Shown: piece by piece, positions 12,134 to 21,265 of the stretch
How positions within the stretch are numbered: position 1 is the first letter of the stretch
Layout of the letters: every line of letters begins with the position of its first letter
Source of the DNA: Micromonospora purpureochromogenes
GTDB taxonomy: Bacteria > Actinomycetota > Actinomycetes > Mycobacteriales > Micromonosporaceae
DNA: 64,000 nt
Assembly (NCBI RefSeq): GCF_900091515.1
Contig: NZ_LT607410.1
Coordinates: 3,162,001-3,226,000 of the forward strand
Direction of reading: 5' to 3'
Program-made: the position numbers and the translations under genes
Notes under the pieces: generated by a model
Told to the model about the DNA's origin: nothing
The model's database searches: none
What the model saw: the letters and a program-made list of their open reading frames with translations, nothing else

Positions 12134-13491
12134 GCCCGGACGCGCCGTGGCCGCTGCCCCGGCTGGTGGTGGCCGCCCCGGCCAGCGGGCACGGCAAGAC
12201 CACCGTGGCCACCGGCCTGCTCGCCGCGCTGCGCCGGCGCGGGCTGACCGTCAGCCCGCACAAGGTCGGCCCCGACTACATCGACCCCGGCTACCACGCC
12301 CTCGCCGCCGGCCGGCCCGGCCGCAACCTCGACCCCTGGCTGGTCGGCGAGGAGCGGATCGCCCCGCTGCTGCGGCACGGCGCGAGCGTCCCCACCCCCG
12401 CCGACGTGGCGATCGTCGAGGGCGTGATGGGGCTGCACGACGGCGCGGTCGGCCGCGGGTCGTACGCCTCCACCGCGCACGTCGCCCGGCTGATCGACGC
12501 GCCCGTGCTGCTGGTCCTCGACACCACCGCGCAGGGCCGTTCGGCCGCCGCGCTGGTGCTCGGCATGCGCGCCTTCGACCCCGGCGTGCGCATCGGCGGG
12601 GTGGTGCTCAACCGGGTCGGCTCGCCCCGGCACGAGACCCTGCTGCGCGACGCCCTCGCCGAGGTGGGCGTACCGGTGCTCGGGGCGGTCACCCGGGCCG
12701 CCGAGGTGGCCGCCCCGTCGCGGCACCTCGGGCTGGTGCCGGTCGCCGAGCGGGCCCCCGAGTCGCTCGCCGTCGTCGCCGCCCTCGCCGACCTGGTCGA
12801 GTCCACCGTGGACCTCGACGCGGTGCTCGCCCTCGCCCGGACCGCCCCGCCGCTGACCGTCCGAGCCTGGGACCCGGCCAGCGCCGTCGGCGGCCCCGCC
12901 GGCCGGGACCGGCCGGTCGTCGCGGTGGCCGGCGGACCGGCCTTCACCTTCTCGTACGCCGAGACCACCGAACTGCTCGCCGCGGCAGGCGCCACCGTGG
13001 TCCGCTTCGACCCGCTGCGCGACCCGGCCCTGCCCGCCGGCGCCCGCGCCGTCGTCGTCGGCGGCGGCTTCCCCGAGGTGCACGTCGAGGCCCTCGCGGC
13101 CAACTCCGCGCTCCGCGCCGAACTGGCCGACTTCGACGGGCCGATCGTCGCCGAGTGCGCCGGCCTGCTCTACCTCGGGCGCTCCCTCGACGGGGTGCCG
13201 ATGTGCGGGCGGCTGCCGCACACCGCCCGGATGACCGGCAGGCTCACCCTCGGCTACCGGGAGGCCGTCGCGGCCGCCGACTCCCCACCGCACCGGGCCG
13301 GCGAGCCGGTACGCGGCCACGAGTTCCACCGCACCGCCACCGACCCCGGCCACGGGGACCGGGCGGCGTGGCGCTGGGACGGCGGCCGGCACGGCTTCGT
13401 CGACGGCCGGGTGCACGCCTCCTACCTGCACACCCACTGGGCGGCGCACCCGTCGGCCGCCCGCCGCCTGGTCGAGGCGGCCGCCCGGTGA
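12127..13491 (+). CDS. cobB: Cobyrinic acid a,c-diamide synthase
   Basis: The 454-residue protein combines an N-terminal dethiobiotin-synthetase-like ATPase (PASGHGKTT at 18-26; HKVGPDYIDPGYH) with a class I glutamine amidotransferase domain. The latter has VVGGGFPEVHVEAL and the nucleophile Cys344 in IVAECAGLLYLG. It amidates the a and c carboxylates of (hydrogeno)byrinate. The ATG at 12127 overlaps cobO by seven bases; a GTG one codon later is possible. It overlaps cobI through GTGA. In pathways with early cobalt insertion the same enzyme works on the cobalt-containing substrate (CbiA). Confidence 0.95.
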   Translation: MVSPDAPWPLPRLVVAAPASGHGKTTVATGLLAALRRRGLTVSPHKVGPDYIDPGYHALAAGRPGRNLDPWLVGEERIAPLLRHGASVPTPADVAIVEGVMGLHDGAVGRGSYASTAHVARLIDAPVLLVLDTTAQGRSAAALVLGMRAFDPGVRIGGVVLNRVGSPRHETLLRDALAEVGVPVLGAVTRAAEVAAPSRHLGLVPVAERAPESLAVVAALADLVESTVDLDAVLALARTAPPLTVRAWDPASAVGGPAGRDRPVVAVAGGPAFTFSYAETTELLAAAGATVVRFDPLRDPALPAGARAVVVGGGFPEVHVEALAANSALRAELADFDGPIVAECAGLLYLGRSLDGVPMCGRLPHTARMTGRLTLGYREAVAAADSPPHRAGEPVRGHEFHRTATDPGHGDRAAWRWDGGRHGFVDGRVHASYLHTHWAAHPSAARRLVEAAAR

Positions 13492-14240
13492 GCGCGCCGA
13501 CGCTGACCGGGGTGGGCGTCGGCCCCGGCGACCCGGAACTGCTCACCCTGAAGGCGGTGCGGGTGCTGCGCGAGGCCGACCTGGTGGTCGTACCGGTGAT
13601 GGACCGGCTGGCCGCGGACGGCGACGCGCCCCCGGGCCGGGCCGAGACCACCGTGCTCGCGCACGTCGACGCGGACCGGCTGCGCCGGCTGCCGTTCGCC
13701 CTGGACGACCGGGGCGGGGTGACCGCCCGCCGGGAGCGGGCCTGGGACGCCGCCGCCCGGGCCGTGGTGGCCGCCCTCGACGGCGGCGCCGCCTCGATCG
13801 CCTTCGCCACCATCGGCGACCCGAACGTCTACTCCACCTTCGGCTACCTCGCGCAGAGCGTCCGCGCGCTGCGGCCGGCCGTCGAGGTGCGCACCGTGCC
13901 CGGGGTCACCGCCATGCAGGAGCTGGCCGCCCGCAGCGGCGTGCCGCTCTGCGAGGGCCGCGAACCGCTCACCCTGCTGCCGGCCACCGCCGGGCTGGCG
14001 CTCGTCTCCGACGCGCTGGCCGGGCCGGGCACCGTCGTCGTCTACAAGGGCTGGCGGCGGCACCCCGAGCTGGTCGACGAACTGCGCCGCCACGACCGGT
14101 TGCCGGACGCCGTGCTCGGCCGGTCGGTCGGCCTGCCCGGGGAGCGGATCGGGCCGGTCGACGCCGCCGCCGACGACCTGCCGTACCTGTCGACACTGCT
14201 GGTCCCGGCGCGCCGGGACCGCCGGGGAGGAAAACTGTGA
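13488..14240 (+). CDS. cobI: Precorrin-2 C20-methyltransferase
   Basis: This 250-residue SAM-dependent tetrapyrrole methyltransferase starts TLTGVGVGPGDPELLTLKAVRVLREADLV, the classic first strand of this fold. It also has VVAALDGGAASIAFATIGDPNVYSTFGYL and PGVTAMQELAARSGVPLCEG, which are specific to CobI/CbiL. It adds the C-20 methyl to precorrin-2 or its cobalt form. The GTG at 13488 overlaps the cobB TGA, and its own TGA overlaps the cobM GTG, so translation is probably coupled on both sides. Confidence 0.95.
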   Translation: MSAPTLTGVGVGPGDPELLTLKAVRVLREADLVVVPVMDRLAADGDAPPGRAETTVLAHVDADRLRRLPFALDDRGGVTARRERAWDAAARAVVAALDGGAASIAFATIGDPNVYSTFGYLAQSVRALRPAVEVRTVPGVTAMQELAARSGVPLCEGREPLTLLPATAGLALVSDALAGPGTVVVYKGWRRHPELVDELRRHDRLPDAVLGRSVGLPGERIGPVDAAADDLPYLSTLLVPARRDRRGGKL

Positions 14241-15067
14241 CGACCACCGGAAAGGTCTGGTTCGTCGGGGCCGGACCCGGCGCGGCCGACCTGCTCACCC
14301 TGCGCGCCGCCCGGGTGATCGGCGCCGCCGACGTGGTGATCTGGGCGGCCAGCCTGGTGCACGCCGACGTCCTCGCCCACGCCCGCGCCGACGCCGAGAT
14401 CGTCGACTCGTCGCAGCTGCCGATCGAGGGGGTGCTGCCGCTGTACCGCCGCGCCGCCGCCGAGGGGCTGACGGTGGCCCGGATCCACTCCGGCGACCCG
14501 GCGCTCTGGGGCGCGGTGCAGGAACAACTCGACCTGTGCCGGGCGCTCGACCTGGCGGTGGAGATCGTGCCCGGGGTGTCGTCGTTCACCGCGGTGGCGG
14601 CCATCGTCGGCCGGGAGCTGACCATCCCCGAAGTGGCCCAGTCGGTGATCCTCACCCGCCTCGAAGGCGGCAAGACGCCGATGCCGCCGGGGGAGCGGGT
14701 CCGCGACTTCGCCCGGCACGGCACCACGATGGCGCTGTTCCTCTCCGCCGCCCGCTCCGGGCAGGCGCAGGCCGAGCTGCTCGCCGGCGGCTACCCGCCG
14801 GACACCCCGGTCGTGGTGGCGTACCAGGCGACCTGGCCGGACGAGCTGGTGGTGCGCTGCGCGCTGGCCGACCTGGAGGCCACCGTCAAGGAGCACCGGC
14901 TCTGGAAGCACACCCTCTTCCTGGTCGGCCCCGCGCTCGCCGCCACCGGCACCCGCTCGCACCTCTACCACCCCGGGCACTTCCACACCTTCCGCCGGGC
15001 CGAGCCGGCCGCCCGCGCCGAGCTGCGCCGCGCCCGCGCCGCCGGGTCGGGGGACGGCCCCCGGTGA
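14237..15067 (+). CDS. cobM: Precorrin-4 C11-methyltransferase
   Basis: The 276-residue protein has the SAM-methyltransferase start VWFVGAGPGAADLLTLRAARVI. CobM/CbiF motifs follow: YWAS-like IWAASLV, MRIHSGDPALWGAVQEQ-like RIHSGDPALWG, and PGVSSFTAVAA. It methylates C-11 of (cobalt-)precorrin-4. A GGGGAGG ribosome site precedes the GTG, which also overlaps the cobI stop by GTGA. The C-terminal 30 residues are basic and slightly longer than usual. cbiD follows with the same overlap type. Confidence 0.95.
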   Translation: MTTTGKVWFVGAGPGAADLLTLRAARVIGAADVVIWAASLVHADVLAHARADAEIVDSSQLPIEGVLPLYRRAAAEGLTVARIHSGDPALWGAVQEQLDLCRALDLAVEIVPGVSSFTAVAAIVGRELTIPEVAQSVILTRLEGGKTPMPPGERVRDFARHGTTMALFLSAARSGQAQAELLAGGYPPDTPVVVAYQATWPDELVVRCALADLEATVKEHRLWKHTLFLVGPALAATGTRSHLYHPGHFHTFRRAEPAARAELRRARAAGSGDGPR

Positions 15068-16215
15068 CGTACGCCGAGCCGCCGCTGCGCGAGCCGGACC
15101 TGCCGCGTACCGCGAAGGTCCGGCCCACCGCGCTGCGTACCGGCTGGACCACCGGCGCCTGCGCGACGGCGGCGGCCAAGGCCGCGGTGACCGCCCTGGT
15201 CACCGGCGTGCCGCAGCCGGAGGTGGAGATCGGGTTGCCCGGCGGCCAGCGGGTCAGCTTCCCGGTCGCCCGGTGCGACCTCACCCCGGCCCCCGAGGCG
15301 CGCGCCGAGGCGGTGGTGGTCAAGGACGCCGGCGACGACCCGGACGTCACCCACGGCGCGCACCTCACCGCCACCGTCGGTTGGCGCGCCGAGCCCGGCC
15401 TGGACCTCGCCGGCGGCCTCGGCGTCGGCACCGTCACCAAGCCCGGGCTCGGCCTCGCCGTCGGCGGCCCGGCGATCAACGAGACGCCGCGCCGGATGAT
15501 CGGCCAGGCCGTGGCCGAGGTGGTCGACCTCACCGAGGTGGGCGTCCGGGTGGTGATCAGCGTGCCGGGCGGTGAGGTGATGGCCCGCAAGACCACCAAT
15601 CGGCGGCTCGGCATCCTCGGCGGCATCTCGATCCTCGGCACCACCGGGATCGTCCGGCCCTTCTCCACCGCCTCGTGGCGGGCCAGCGTGGTGCAGGCGG
15701 TGCACGTGATGGCCGCCCAGGGCGAGTCCACCGTGGTGCTCTGCACCGGCGGGCGGACCGAGCGCGCCGCCCGGGAACTGCTGCCGGAGCTGCCGGAGGT
15801 GTGCTTCGTCGAGGTCGGCGACTTCACCGGCGCCGCGGTCACCGCCGCCGTCGGCGACGGGATGACCGGGGTGGTCTTCGTCGGGATGGCCGGCAAGCTG
15901 GCCAAGCTCGCCGCCGGCATCCTGATGACCCACTACACCCGCTCCAAGGTGGACCTCTCACTGCTCGGCGCGGTCACCGCCGAGGCCGGCGGCGACGCCG
16001 ACCTGGTCGCGGCGGTCACCGCGGCGAACACCGGGCGGCACGCGTACGAGCTGTGGGAGACCGCCGGCCTGCTCGGTCCCGCCGGGGACCTGCTCTGTCA
16101 GCGGGTCCGCCAGGTGCTGCTCCGCTTCGCCGAGCGGGCGGTCACCGTCGACGTTGCCATGGTCGACTTCGCCGGCTCCCGGGTCGTCGCCTCTTCGGGC
16201 CGGTGGGCGGCGTGA
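15064..16215 (+). CDS. cbiD: Cobalt-precorrin-5B C1-methyltransferase
   Basis: The 383-residue protein opens with the signature LRTGWTTGACATAAAKAA. It continues with VVKDAGDDPDVTHGA, the GxGVGTVTKPGL block, NETPRRMI and ILGGISILGTTGIVRPFS, all characteristic of CbiD. CbiD is the oxygen-independent C-1 methyltransferase, with no homology to the aerobic CobF. Its presence indicates that ring contraction follows the early-cobalt type of route. It is coupled to cobM and cobL by GTGA overlaps. Confidence 0.95.
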   Translation: MTYAEPPLREPDLPRTAKVRPTALRTGWTTGACATAAAKAAVTALVTGVPQPEVEIGLPGGQRVSFPVARCDLTPAPEARAEAVVVKDAGDDPDVTHGAHLTATVGWRAEPGLDLAGGLGVGTVTKPGLGLAVGGPAINETPRRMIGQAVAEVVDLTEVGVRVVISVPGGEVMARKTTNRRLGILGGISILGTTGIVRPFSTASWRASVVQAVHVMAAQGESTVVLCTGGRTERAARELLPELPEVCFVEVGDFTGAAVTAAVGDGMTGVVFVGMAGKLAKLAAGILMTHYTRSKVDLSLLGAVTAEAGGDADLVAAVTAANTGRHAYELWETAGLLGPAGDLLCQRVRQVLLRFAERAVTVDVAMVDFAGSRVVASSGRWAA

Positions 16216-17564
16216 CCGCCACGCCGTCGCGGAACGGTGACCCGGTCACTCAGGGTGGTGGCCGGCCCCGGCAATCCACCGGCGACCGAGATGACTCCCA
16301 GTCATATTCATGCCTGACCGGAATACCGCTCACCGAAGACCTGTCCGCCGGCGCGGCCGTGACCGTGGTGGGGATCGACGCCGCCGGTCGGCCGGCGCAC
16401 CCCGGGCTGGCCGAGGCGCTCGCCGCGGCCGAGCTGGTGGTCGGGGCGGCCCGGCACCTCGCCGCCGTGCCGGTGCCGCCCGGCTGCCCGACCGTGACCC
16501 TCGGGCCGCTCACCCCCGCCCTGGACCGGCTGCGCTCCGCCGTCGCCGCCGGCGCGCACGCCGTCGTGCTGGCCAGCGGCGATCCCGGCTTCTTCGGCAT
16601 CGTCCGGCGGCTGCGGGCGGCCGGGCTGCCGCTGCGGGTGCTGCCCGCGGTCTCCAGCGTCGCCGCCGCGTTCGCCCGTGCCGGACTGCCCTGGGACGGC
16701 GCGGCGGTGGTCACCGCGCACGGGCGCGACCCCCGGCCGGCGCTCAACGCCTGCCGCGCACTGCCCGCCGTCGCGGTGCTCACCGCGCCCGGCGCCGGGG
16801 CGGCCGAGCTCGGGGCGGGCCTGGTCGGCTGGTCCCGCCGCCTGGTGGTGGCCGAGCACCTCGGCACGGCCGACGAGCGAGTCACCTGGACCACCCCCGA
16901 GGACGCCGCCAGCCGCCCCTGGGCCGACCCGCACGTCCTGCTCAGTCTCGCTTCGGATCGGGCCGCCGGCGGCGGGACTGGCCCGATGCGGGCGGACAAC
17001 CAGCCGGCCGCCGCGCCGCCCGGCGGCTGGGCGCTGCCCGAGTCCGGGTACGCCCACCGCGACTCGATGATCACCAAGGCGGAGGTACGCGCCCTCGCGG
17101 TGGCCCGGCTGCGCCCCCGGCTCGGCCGGCTGATCTGGGACGTGGGCGCCGGCAGCGGCTCGGTGGGCATCGAGTGCGCCCTGCTCGGCGCGGCCGTGAT
17201 CGCGGTGGAACGCGACCCGCAGGCGCCGGTGCGGGCCAACGCCGCCCGGCACGGCGTCGACGTCCGGCTGGTGACCGGTCACGCCCCCGAGGCGCTGCGC
17301 GGGCTGCCCGACCCGGACGCCGTCTTCGTCGGCGGCGGCGGCACCGACGTGCTGACCGCGGTGGCCGCCCGCCGGCCGGACCGGGTGGTGGTCACCCTCG
17401 CGGCGCTGGACCGGGTCGCCCCCGCCGTGCACCTGCTGCGCGCCGCCGGCTACGCGGTCGAGGGCAGCCAGCTCGCCGCCGCCCGCCTCGCCGACCTGCC
17501 CGGCGGCTCCCTGCGCCTGGCCGCCACCAACCCGGTGGTCGTGCTGACCGGGGAGCGCCGGTGA
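16212..17564 (+). CDS. cobL: Precorrin-6Y C5,15-methyltransferase (decarboxylating), CobL/CbiET
   Basis: This bifunctional enzyme has a CbiE-like methyltransferase domain beginning at VTVVGIDAAGRP (about residue 50). A CbiT-like domain follows (about 270-450), with ITKAEVRALAVARL, WDVGAGSGSVGIECALLG and VFVGGGG. It methylates C-5 and C-15 and decarboxylates the C-12 acetate. The GTGA overlap with cbiD favours the GTG at 16212, giving 450 residues. That adds about 49 non-homologous residues rich in Ser, Thr and Arg. A GTG at 16359 would give 401 residues, the usual length, but lacks a ribosome site. Confidence 0.9.
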   Translation: MTATPSRNGDPVTQGGGRPRQSTGDRDDSQSYSCLTGIPLTEDLSAGAAVTVVGIDAAGRPAHPGLAEALAAAELVVGAARHLAAVPVPPGCPTVTLGPLTPALDRLRSAVAAGAHAVVLASGDPGFFGIVRRLRAAGLPLRVLPAVSSVAAAFARAGLPWDGAAVVTAHGRDPRPALNACRALPAVAVLTAPGAGAAELGAGLVGWSRRLVVAEHLGTADERVTWTTPEDAASRPWADPHVLLSLASDRAAGGGTGPMRADNQPAAAPPGGWALPESGYAHRDSMITKAEVRALAVARLRPRLGRLIWDVGAGSGSVGIECALLGAAVIAVERDPQAPVRANAARHGVDVRLVTGHAPEALRGLPDPDAVFVGGGGTDVLTAVAARRPDRVVVTLAALDRVAPAVHLLRAAGYAVEGSQLAAARLADLPGGSLRLAATNPVVVLTGERR

Positions 17565-19411
17565 CCACGCCACCCACCCACCACACCGGACCCTCGCGGG
17601 GAGCGCACGTGCACCAGACCGCACCACCCGACACCGCCCCGACCGACCCCGCCGCCGCGCCCGGCTCGGCCGGGGCCACGACCGTTGCGGCCAACACGAG
17701 TGTGACGGCCGGCCCGGCGACCGGCCCCGCCACCGTCGGGCTCGTCGCCGCCACCGCCGCCGGGCGGCGGCACGCCCGGACCCTCGCCGAGGCCTGGCCG
17801 CACGCCCGGGAGGTCCCGGGGGAGACGGTCGCCGACGCGCTGCGGACGGCCTGGGCGCAGTGCGACGCGGTGGTGGCGTTCCTCGCCACCGGGGCGGTGG
17901 TCCGGATCCTCGCGCCGCTGCTCGGCGACAAGCGCACCGACCCGGCCGTGGTGGTCGTCGATGAGGCCGCCCGGCACGCCGTCGCGCTGCTCGGCGGGCA
18001 CGCCGGCGGCGCCAACGCCCTCGCTGCCGAGGTGGCCGCGCTGCTCGACGCCCGCCCGGTGGTCACCACCGCCACCGACGCGGTCGGCCTGCCCGGCCTG
18101 GACACCCTCGGCTGGCCGGTCGAGGGCGCGGTGGCCGCCGTCTCCCGGGCGATCCTCGACGGCGAGCCGGTCCGCCTCGACGCCGACGCCACCTGGCCGT
18201 TGCCGCCGCTGCCGGACAACGTGCGCGCCGACGCGCCGGACGGCGGGTACCGGCTGCTGGTCACCGACCGGGTCGTGCCGCTGGACGGGCGGACCGCCGT
18301 GCTGCGCCCGCCGTCCCTGGTCGCCGGGATCGGCTCCAGCCGGGGCGTGGCCGCCGCCGAGGTGGCCGGGCTGCTGCGCCGCGCGCTCGCCGGGGCCGGG
18401 CTGGCCGAGGCCAGCCTGCGCTGCCTGGCCAGCGTCGACCTCAAGGCCGACGAGGCGGGCATCGTGGACACCGCCCGCGCGCTCGGCGTACCCCTGATGA
18501 CCTGGCCGGCGGCGGAGCTGGCCGCCGTCGACGTGCCGCACCCCAGCGAGGTGGTCCGCGCCGCCGTCGGCACGCCCAGCGTCGCGGAGGCCGCGGCGCT
18601 GCGCCGCGGCGACGCCACCCTGCTGGTGCCGAAGACCGCCTCGGCGATGGCGACGGTCGCCGTCGCCAGGCACGCCCCGCGCGGTCGGCTGGCGATCGTC
18701 GGGCTCGGCCCCGGCGCGCCCGACCTGCGCACCCCGCGGGCGGTGGCCGAGCTCCGCCGGGCCGCCGTGGTCGTCGGCCTCGACCAGTACGTCGCGCAGG
18801 TCCGCGACCTGCTGCGGCCGGGCACCCGGGTGCTCGCCAGCGGGCTCGGCGCGGAGGAGGAGCGGGCCCGCGCCGCCGTCGCCGAGGCCACCGCCGGTCA
18901 CGCGGTCGCGCTGATCGGCTCCGGCGACGCCGGGGTGTACGCGATGGCCAGCCCCGCCCTGGAGTACGCCGACGCCCGCGTCGACGTGGTCGGCGTGCCC
19001 GGGGTGACCGCCGGGCTGGCCGCGGCGGCGCTGCTCGGCGCGCCGCTCGGGCACGACCACGTCTACCTGAGCCTGTCCGACCTGCACACCCCGTGGGAGG
19101 TCATCGTCCGGCGGATCACCGCCGCCGCCGAGGCCGACCTGGTGGCGCTGCTCTACAACCCGCGCAGCCGGGCCCGGGACTGGCAGCTCGGCGCGGCGCT
19201 GGAGCTGTTCGCCGCGCACCGCCCGCCGGACACCCCGGTCGGGGTGGTGCGCAATGCCAGCCGCGCCGGCGAACGGGTCCACCTGGCCACCCTGGCCACC
19301 TTCGACCCGGCCCTGGTCGACATGTACGGCGTGGTGGTCGTCGGCAGCACCCAAACCCGGCTGGTCGCCGGCCGGATGGTCACGCCCCGGGGGTACCGGT
19401 GGCGGCGGTGA
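17561..19411 (+). CDS. cobJ: CbiG-CobJ fusion: cobalt-precorrin-5A hydrolase / precorrin-3B C17-methyltransferase
   Basis: The 616-residue protein has three parts. A low-complexity Thr/Ala/Pro leader covers residues 1-45. A CbiG domain follows (about 45-370), with VAFLATGAVVRILAPLLGDKRTDPAVVVVDE, LLGGHAGGANALA and GIGSSRGV. Then comes a CobJ methyltransferase (about 375-610), with LAIVGLGPGAPDLRTPRA, GSGDAGVYAMASPALEY, VPGVTAGLAAAALLGAPLGHD and ALYNPRSR-like LLYNPRSRARDWQ. It carries out C-17 methylation with ring contraction and then opens the lactone. This fusion is known in actinobacteria. It is coupled by GTGA at both ends. Confidence 0.95.
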   Translation: MTTPPTHHTGPSRGAHVHQTAPPDTAPTDPAAAPGSAGATTVAANTSVTAGPATGPATVGLVAATAAGRRHARTLAEAWPHAREVPGETVADALRTAWAQCDAVVAFLATGAVVRILAPLLGDKRTDPAVVVVDEAARHAVALLGGHAGGANALAAEVAALLDARPVVTTATDAVGLPGLDTLGWPVEGAVAAVSRAILDGEPVRLDADATWPLPPLPDNVRADAPDGGYRLLVTDRVVPLDGRTAVLRPPSLVAGIGSSRGVAAAEVAGLLRRALAGAGLAEASLRCLASVDLKADEAGIVDTARALGVPLMTWPAAELAAVDVPHPSEVVRAAVGTPSVAEAAALRRGDATLLVPKTASAMATVAVARHAPRGRLAIVGLGPGAPDLRTPRAVAELRRAAVVVGLDQYVAQVRDLLRPGTRVLASGLGAEEERARAAVAEATAGHAVALIGSGDAGVYAMASPALEYADARVDVVGVPGVTAGLAAAALLGAPLGHDHVYLSLSDLHTPWEVIVRRITAAAEADLVALLYNPRSRARDWQLGAALELFAAHRPPDTPVGVVRNASRAGERVHLATLATFDPALVDMYGVVVVGSTQTRLVAGRMVTPRGYRWRR

Positions 19412-19590
19412 CCATCGGCGCCTGCCAGGGCTGCGGCGCCTGCCTGCTCACCTGCCCGACGCACGCCATCCGGCCGACGCCCGGCGGCCTCACCGTCCGC
19501 GACGACCGCTGCACCGGCTGCCTGGAGTGCCTGGAGATCTGCCCGGTGGACGCCATCAGCGCCACCGCCGAACCACGAGGAGACCGATGA
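19408..19590 (+). CDS. Small 2[4Fe-4S] ferredoxin
   Basis: This 60-residue protein has two perfect CxxCxxCxxxCP clusters: Cys6/9/12/16 and Cys35/38/41/45. The GTG at 19408 overlaps the cbiG-cobJ stop by GTGA, the same junction as its neighbours, so it is preferred over a GTG three codons earlier. The stop overlaps the permease ATG (ATGA). The gene lies inside the cobalamin operon directly after CobJ, whose homologues in some bacteria bind an Fe-S cluster. It may donate electrons to a corrin-ring step. That partner is an inference. Confidence 0.9.
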   Translation: MTIGACQGCGACLLTCPTHAIRPTPGGLTVRDDRCTGCLECLEICPVDAISATAEPRGDR

Positions 19591-20672
19591 CTTCCACCCC
19601 GACCGCCGCCCCGCCCATCGGGCGGTGGAGCCGCGCCGAGCGGGTACGCCTCGGCGGCATCGTGTTCGCCGTCGCCGCCCTGCACGTCGCCGGATGGAGC
19701 CTCTACCTGTACTGGAACGACCAGCCCGCGGCGGCCGGCGGGCTGGCCGGGGCGGGCACCCTCGCGTACGCGCTCGGGGTGCGGCACGCCTTCGACGCCG
19801 ACCACATCGCCGCCATCGACGACACCACCCGGCTGATGCTGCTGCGCGGCCGCCGCGCCGTCGGCGTCGGGTTCTTCTTCGCCCTCGGGCACAGCGCGGT
19901 GGTGCTGCTGCTCTCCCTGGTGATCGGGCTCGCCTCGGCCACCATGACCGACGGCGGCCTGGCCGGGGTCCGCCAGGTCGGCGCGGTGGTCGCCGCGGCC
20001 ACCGCCACCGCGTTCCTGCTGCTGGTGGCGGTGCTCAACGCGGCGGTGCTGGCCGGGCTGGCAAAGCTGTGGCGGCGGCTGCGGGCCGGCGCGCTGGACG
20101 AGTCCGAGCTGGACCTGCTGCTGCTCAACCGGGGCCTGGTGCACCGGATCCTCGGCTCGCGGGCCCGGTCGCTGGTGCGCTCCTCCTGGCACATGGCCCC
20201 GATCGGCTTCCTCTTCGGCCTGGGCCTGGAGACCGCCAGCGAGGTCACCCTGCTGTCGCTGTCGGCGAGCACCGCCGCCGGCGGCGGCCTGCCGGTGCTG
20301 GCCCTGCTCACCCTGCCGCTGCTCTTCGCCGCCGGGATGTCCGCCATGGACACCGCCGACAGCCTGCTGATGGCCCGCGCCTACTCGTGGGCGTACCGGC
20401 ACCCGGCCCGGCGGCTCTGGTACAACCTGGCCACCACCGCGATGACCGTGCTGGTCGGTGCCCTGGTCGCCAGCGTCTACCTGGCCAGCCTGCTGGTCGA
20501 CCACCTCGGGGTGACCGCGCTGGCCGGGTACGCCGCGCTGGGCGACCACTTCGAACAGCTCGGCTACGCGGTGGTGCTGCTCTTCGTGCTGGCCTGGGGC
20601 GGCGCGGTGGTGCTGTGGAAGCTGCGCGGCCACGACCGGCGCTACGGCGGCGCGGCCGGGGACCACCCGTGA
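19587..20672 (+). CDS. NiCoT-family nickel/cobalt permease
   Basis: The 361-residue membrane protein has the NiCoT metal signature RHAFDADHIAAIDDTTR in its second transmembrane segment. It also has FALGHSAVVLLLSL, LGLETASEVTLL and GMSAMDTADSLLMARAYSWA. About eight hydrophobic segments are visible. The family imports Co2+ or Ni2+, and its place within the cobalamin operon and under the riboswitch argues for cobalt. ACGAGGAGA precedes the ATG, which overlaps the ferredoxin stop. cobH overlaps its 3' end. Confidence 0.94.
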   Translation: MTSTPTAAPPIGRWSRAERVRLGGIVFAVAALHVAGWSLYLYWNDQPAAAGGLAGAGTLAYALGVRHAFDADHIAAIDDTTRLMLLRGRRAVGVGFFFALGHSAVVLLLSLVIGLASATMTDGGLAGVRQVGAVVAAATATAFLLLVAVLNAAVLAGLAKLWRRLRAGALDESELDLLLLNRGLVHRILGSRARSLVRSSWHMAPIGFLFGLGLETASEVTLLSLSASTAAGGGLPVLALLTLPLLFAAGMSAMDTADSLLMARAYSWAYRHPARRLWYNLATTAMTVLVGALVASVYLASLLVDHLGVTALAGYAALGDHFEQLGYAVVLLFVLAWGGAVVLWKLRGHDRRYGGAAGDHP

Positions 20673-21265
20673 CCCGCGTCGTGCACCCCATCGAGCGGGA
20701 GTCGTACCGCATCCTGCGGGAGCGGGTCGACCTGAGCCACCTGCCCCCGCTGAGCCGGGCGGTCACCGAGCGGGTGGTGCACGCCAGCGCCGACCTCGGC
20801 TACGTCACCGAGCTGGTCTGCGACGAGGCGGCGCTGGAAGGCGGGCTGGCCGCGCTGCGCGCCGGTGCGCCCATCGTGGCCGACGTCTGGATGGTCGCCG
20901 CCGGGATCACCGGGGCCGGTCGGGACATCGTCTGCCCGGTCGCCGAGCCGGCCGCCGCCGAACTTGCCCGCGACACCGGCCTGACCCGCTCCGCGGCGGC
21001 GGTGCGCATCGCCCTGGACCGGGTCGGGCCGGGCGCCGTCTGGGTGGTCGGCTGCGCGCCGACCGCGTTGGCCGAACTGCTCACCCTCGACGCGGCGCCC
21101 GCCCTGGTGGTCGGGCTGCCGGTCGGCTTCGTCGGCGCCGCCGAGAGCAAGGCGGCGCTGCGGGCCGGCGGCCTGCCCGCCGTGTCCAACGTCGGCGAGA
21201 AGGGCGGCTCGGCGGTCGCCGCCGCCGCCCTCAACGCCCTGCTGTACCAGGAGGAGGCGACATGA
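20669..21265 (+). CDS. cobH: Precorrin-8X methylmutase
   Basis: The 198-residue protein matches CobH/CbiC: HPIERESYRILRERVDLSHLPPLSRAVTERVVHASADLGY, then GAPIVADVWMVAAGI, WVVGCAPTALAELL and LPVGFVGAAESKAALRA. The histidine in VVHASAD is the expected proton-transfer residue of the methyl shift from C-11 to C-12. The GTG overlaps the permease stop. The stop overlaps cbiX-cobA through ATGA with GAGGAGG upstream. Confidence 0.95.
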   Translation: MTRVVHPIERESYRILRERVDLSHLPPLSRAVTERVVHASADLGYVTELVCDEAALEGGLAALRAGAPIVADVWMVAAGITGAGRDIVCPVAEPAAAELARDTGLTRSAAAVRIALDRVGPGAVWVVGCAPTALAELLTLDAAPALVVGLPVGFVGAAESKAALRAGGLPAVSNVGEKGGSAVAAAALNALLYQEEAT

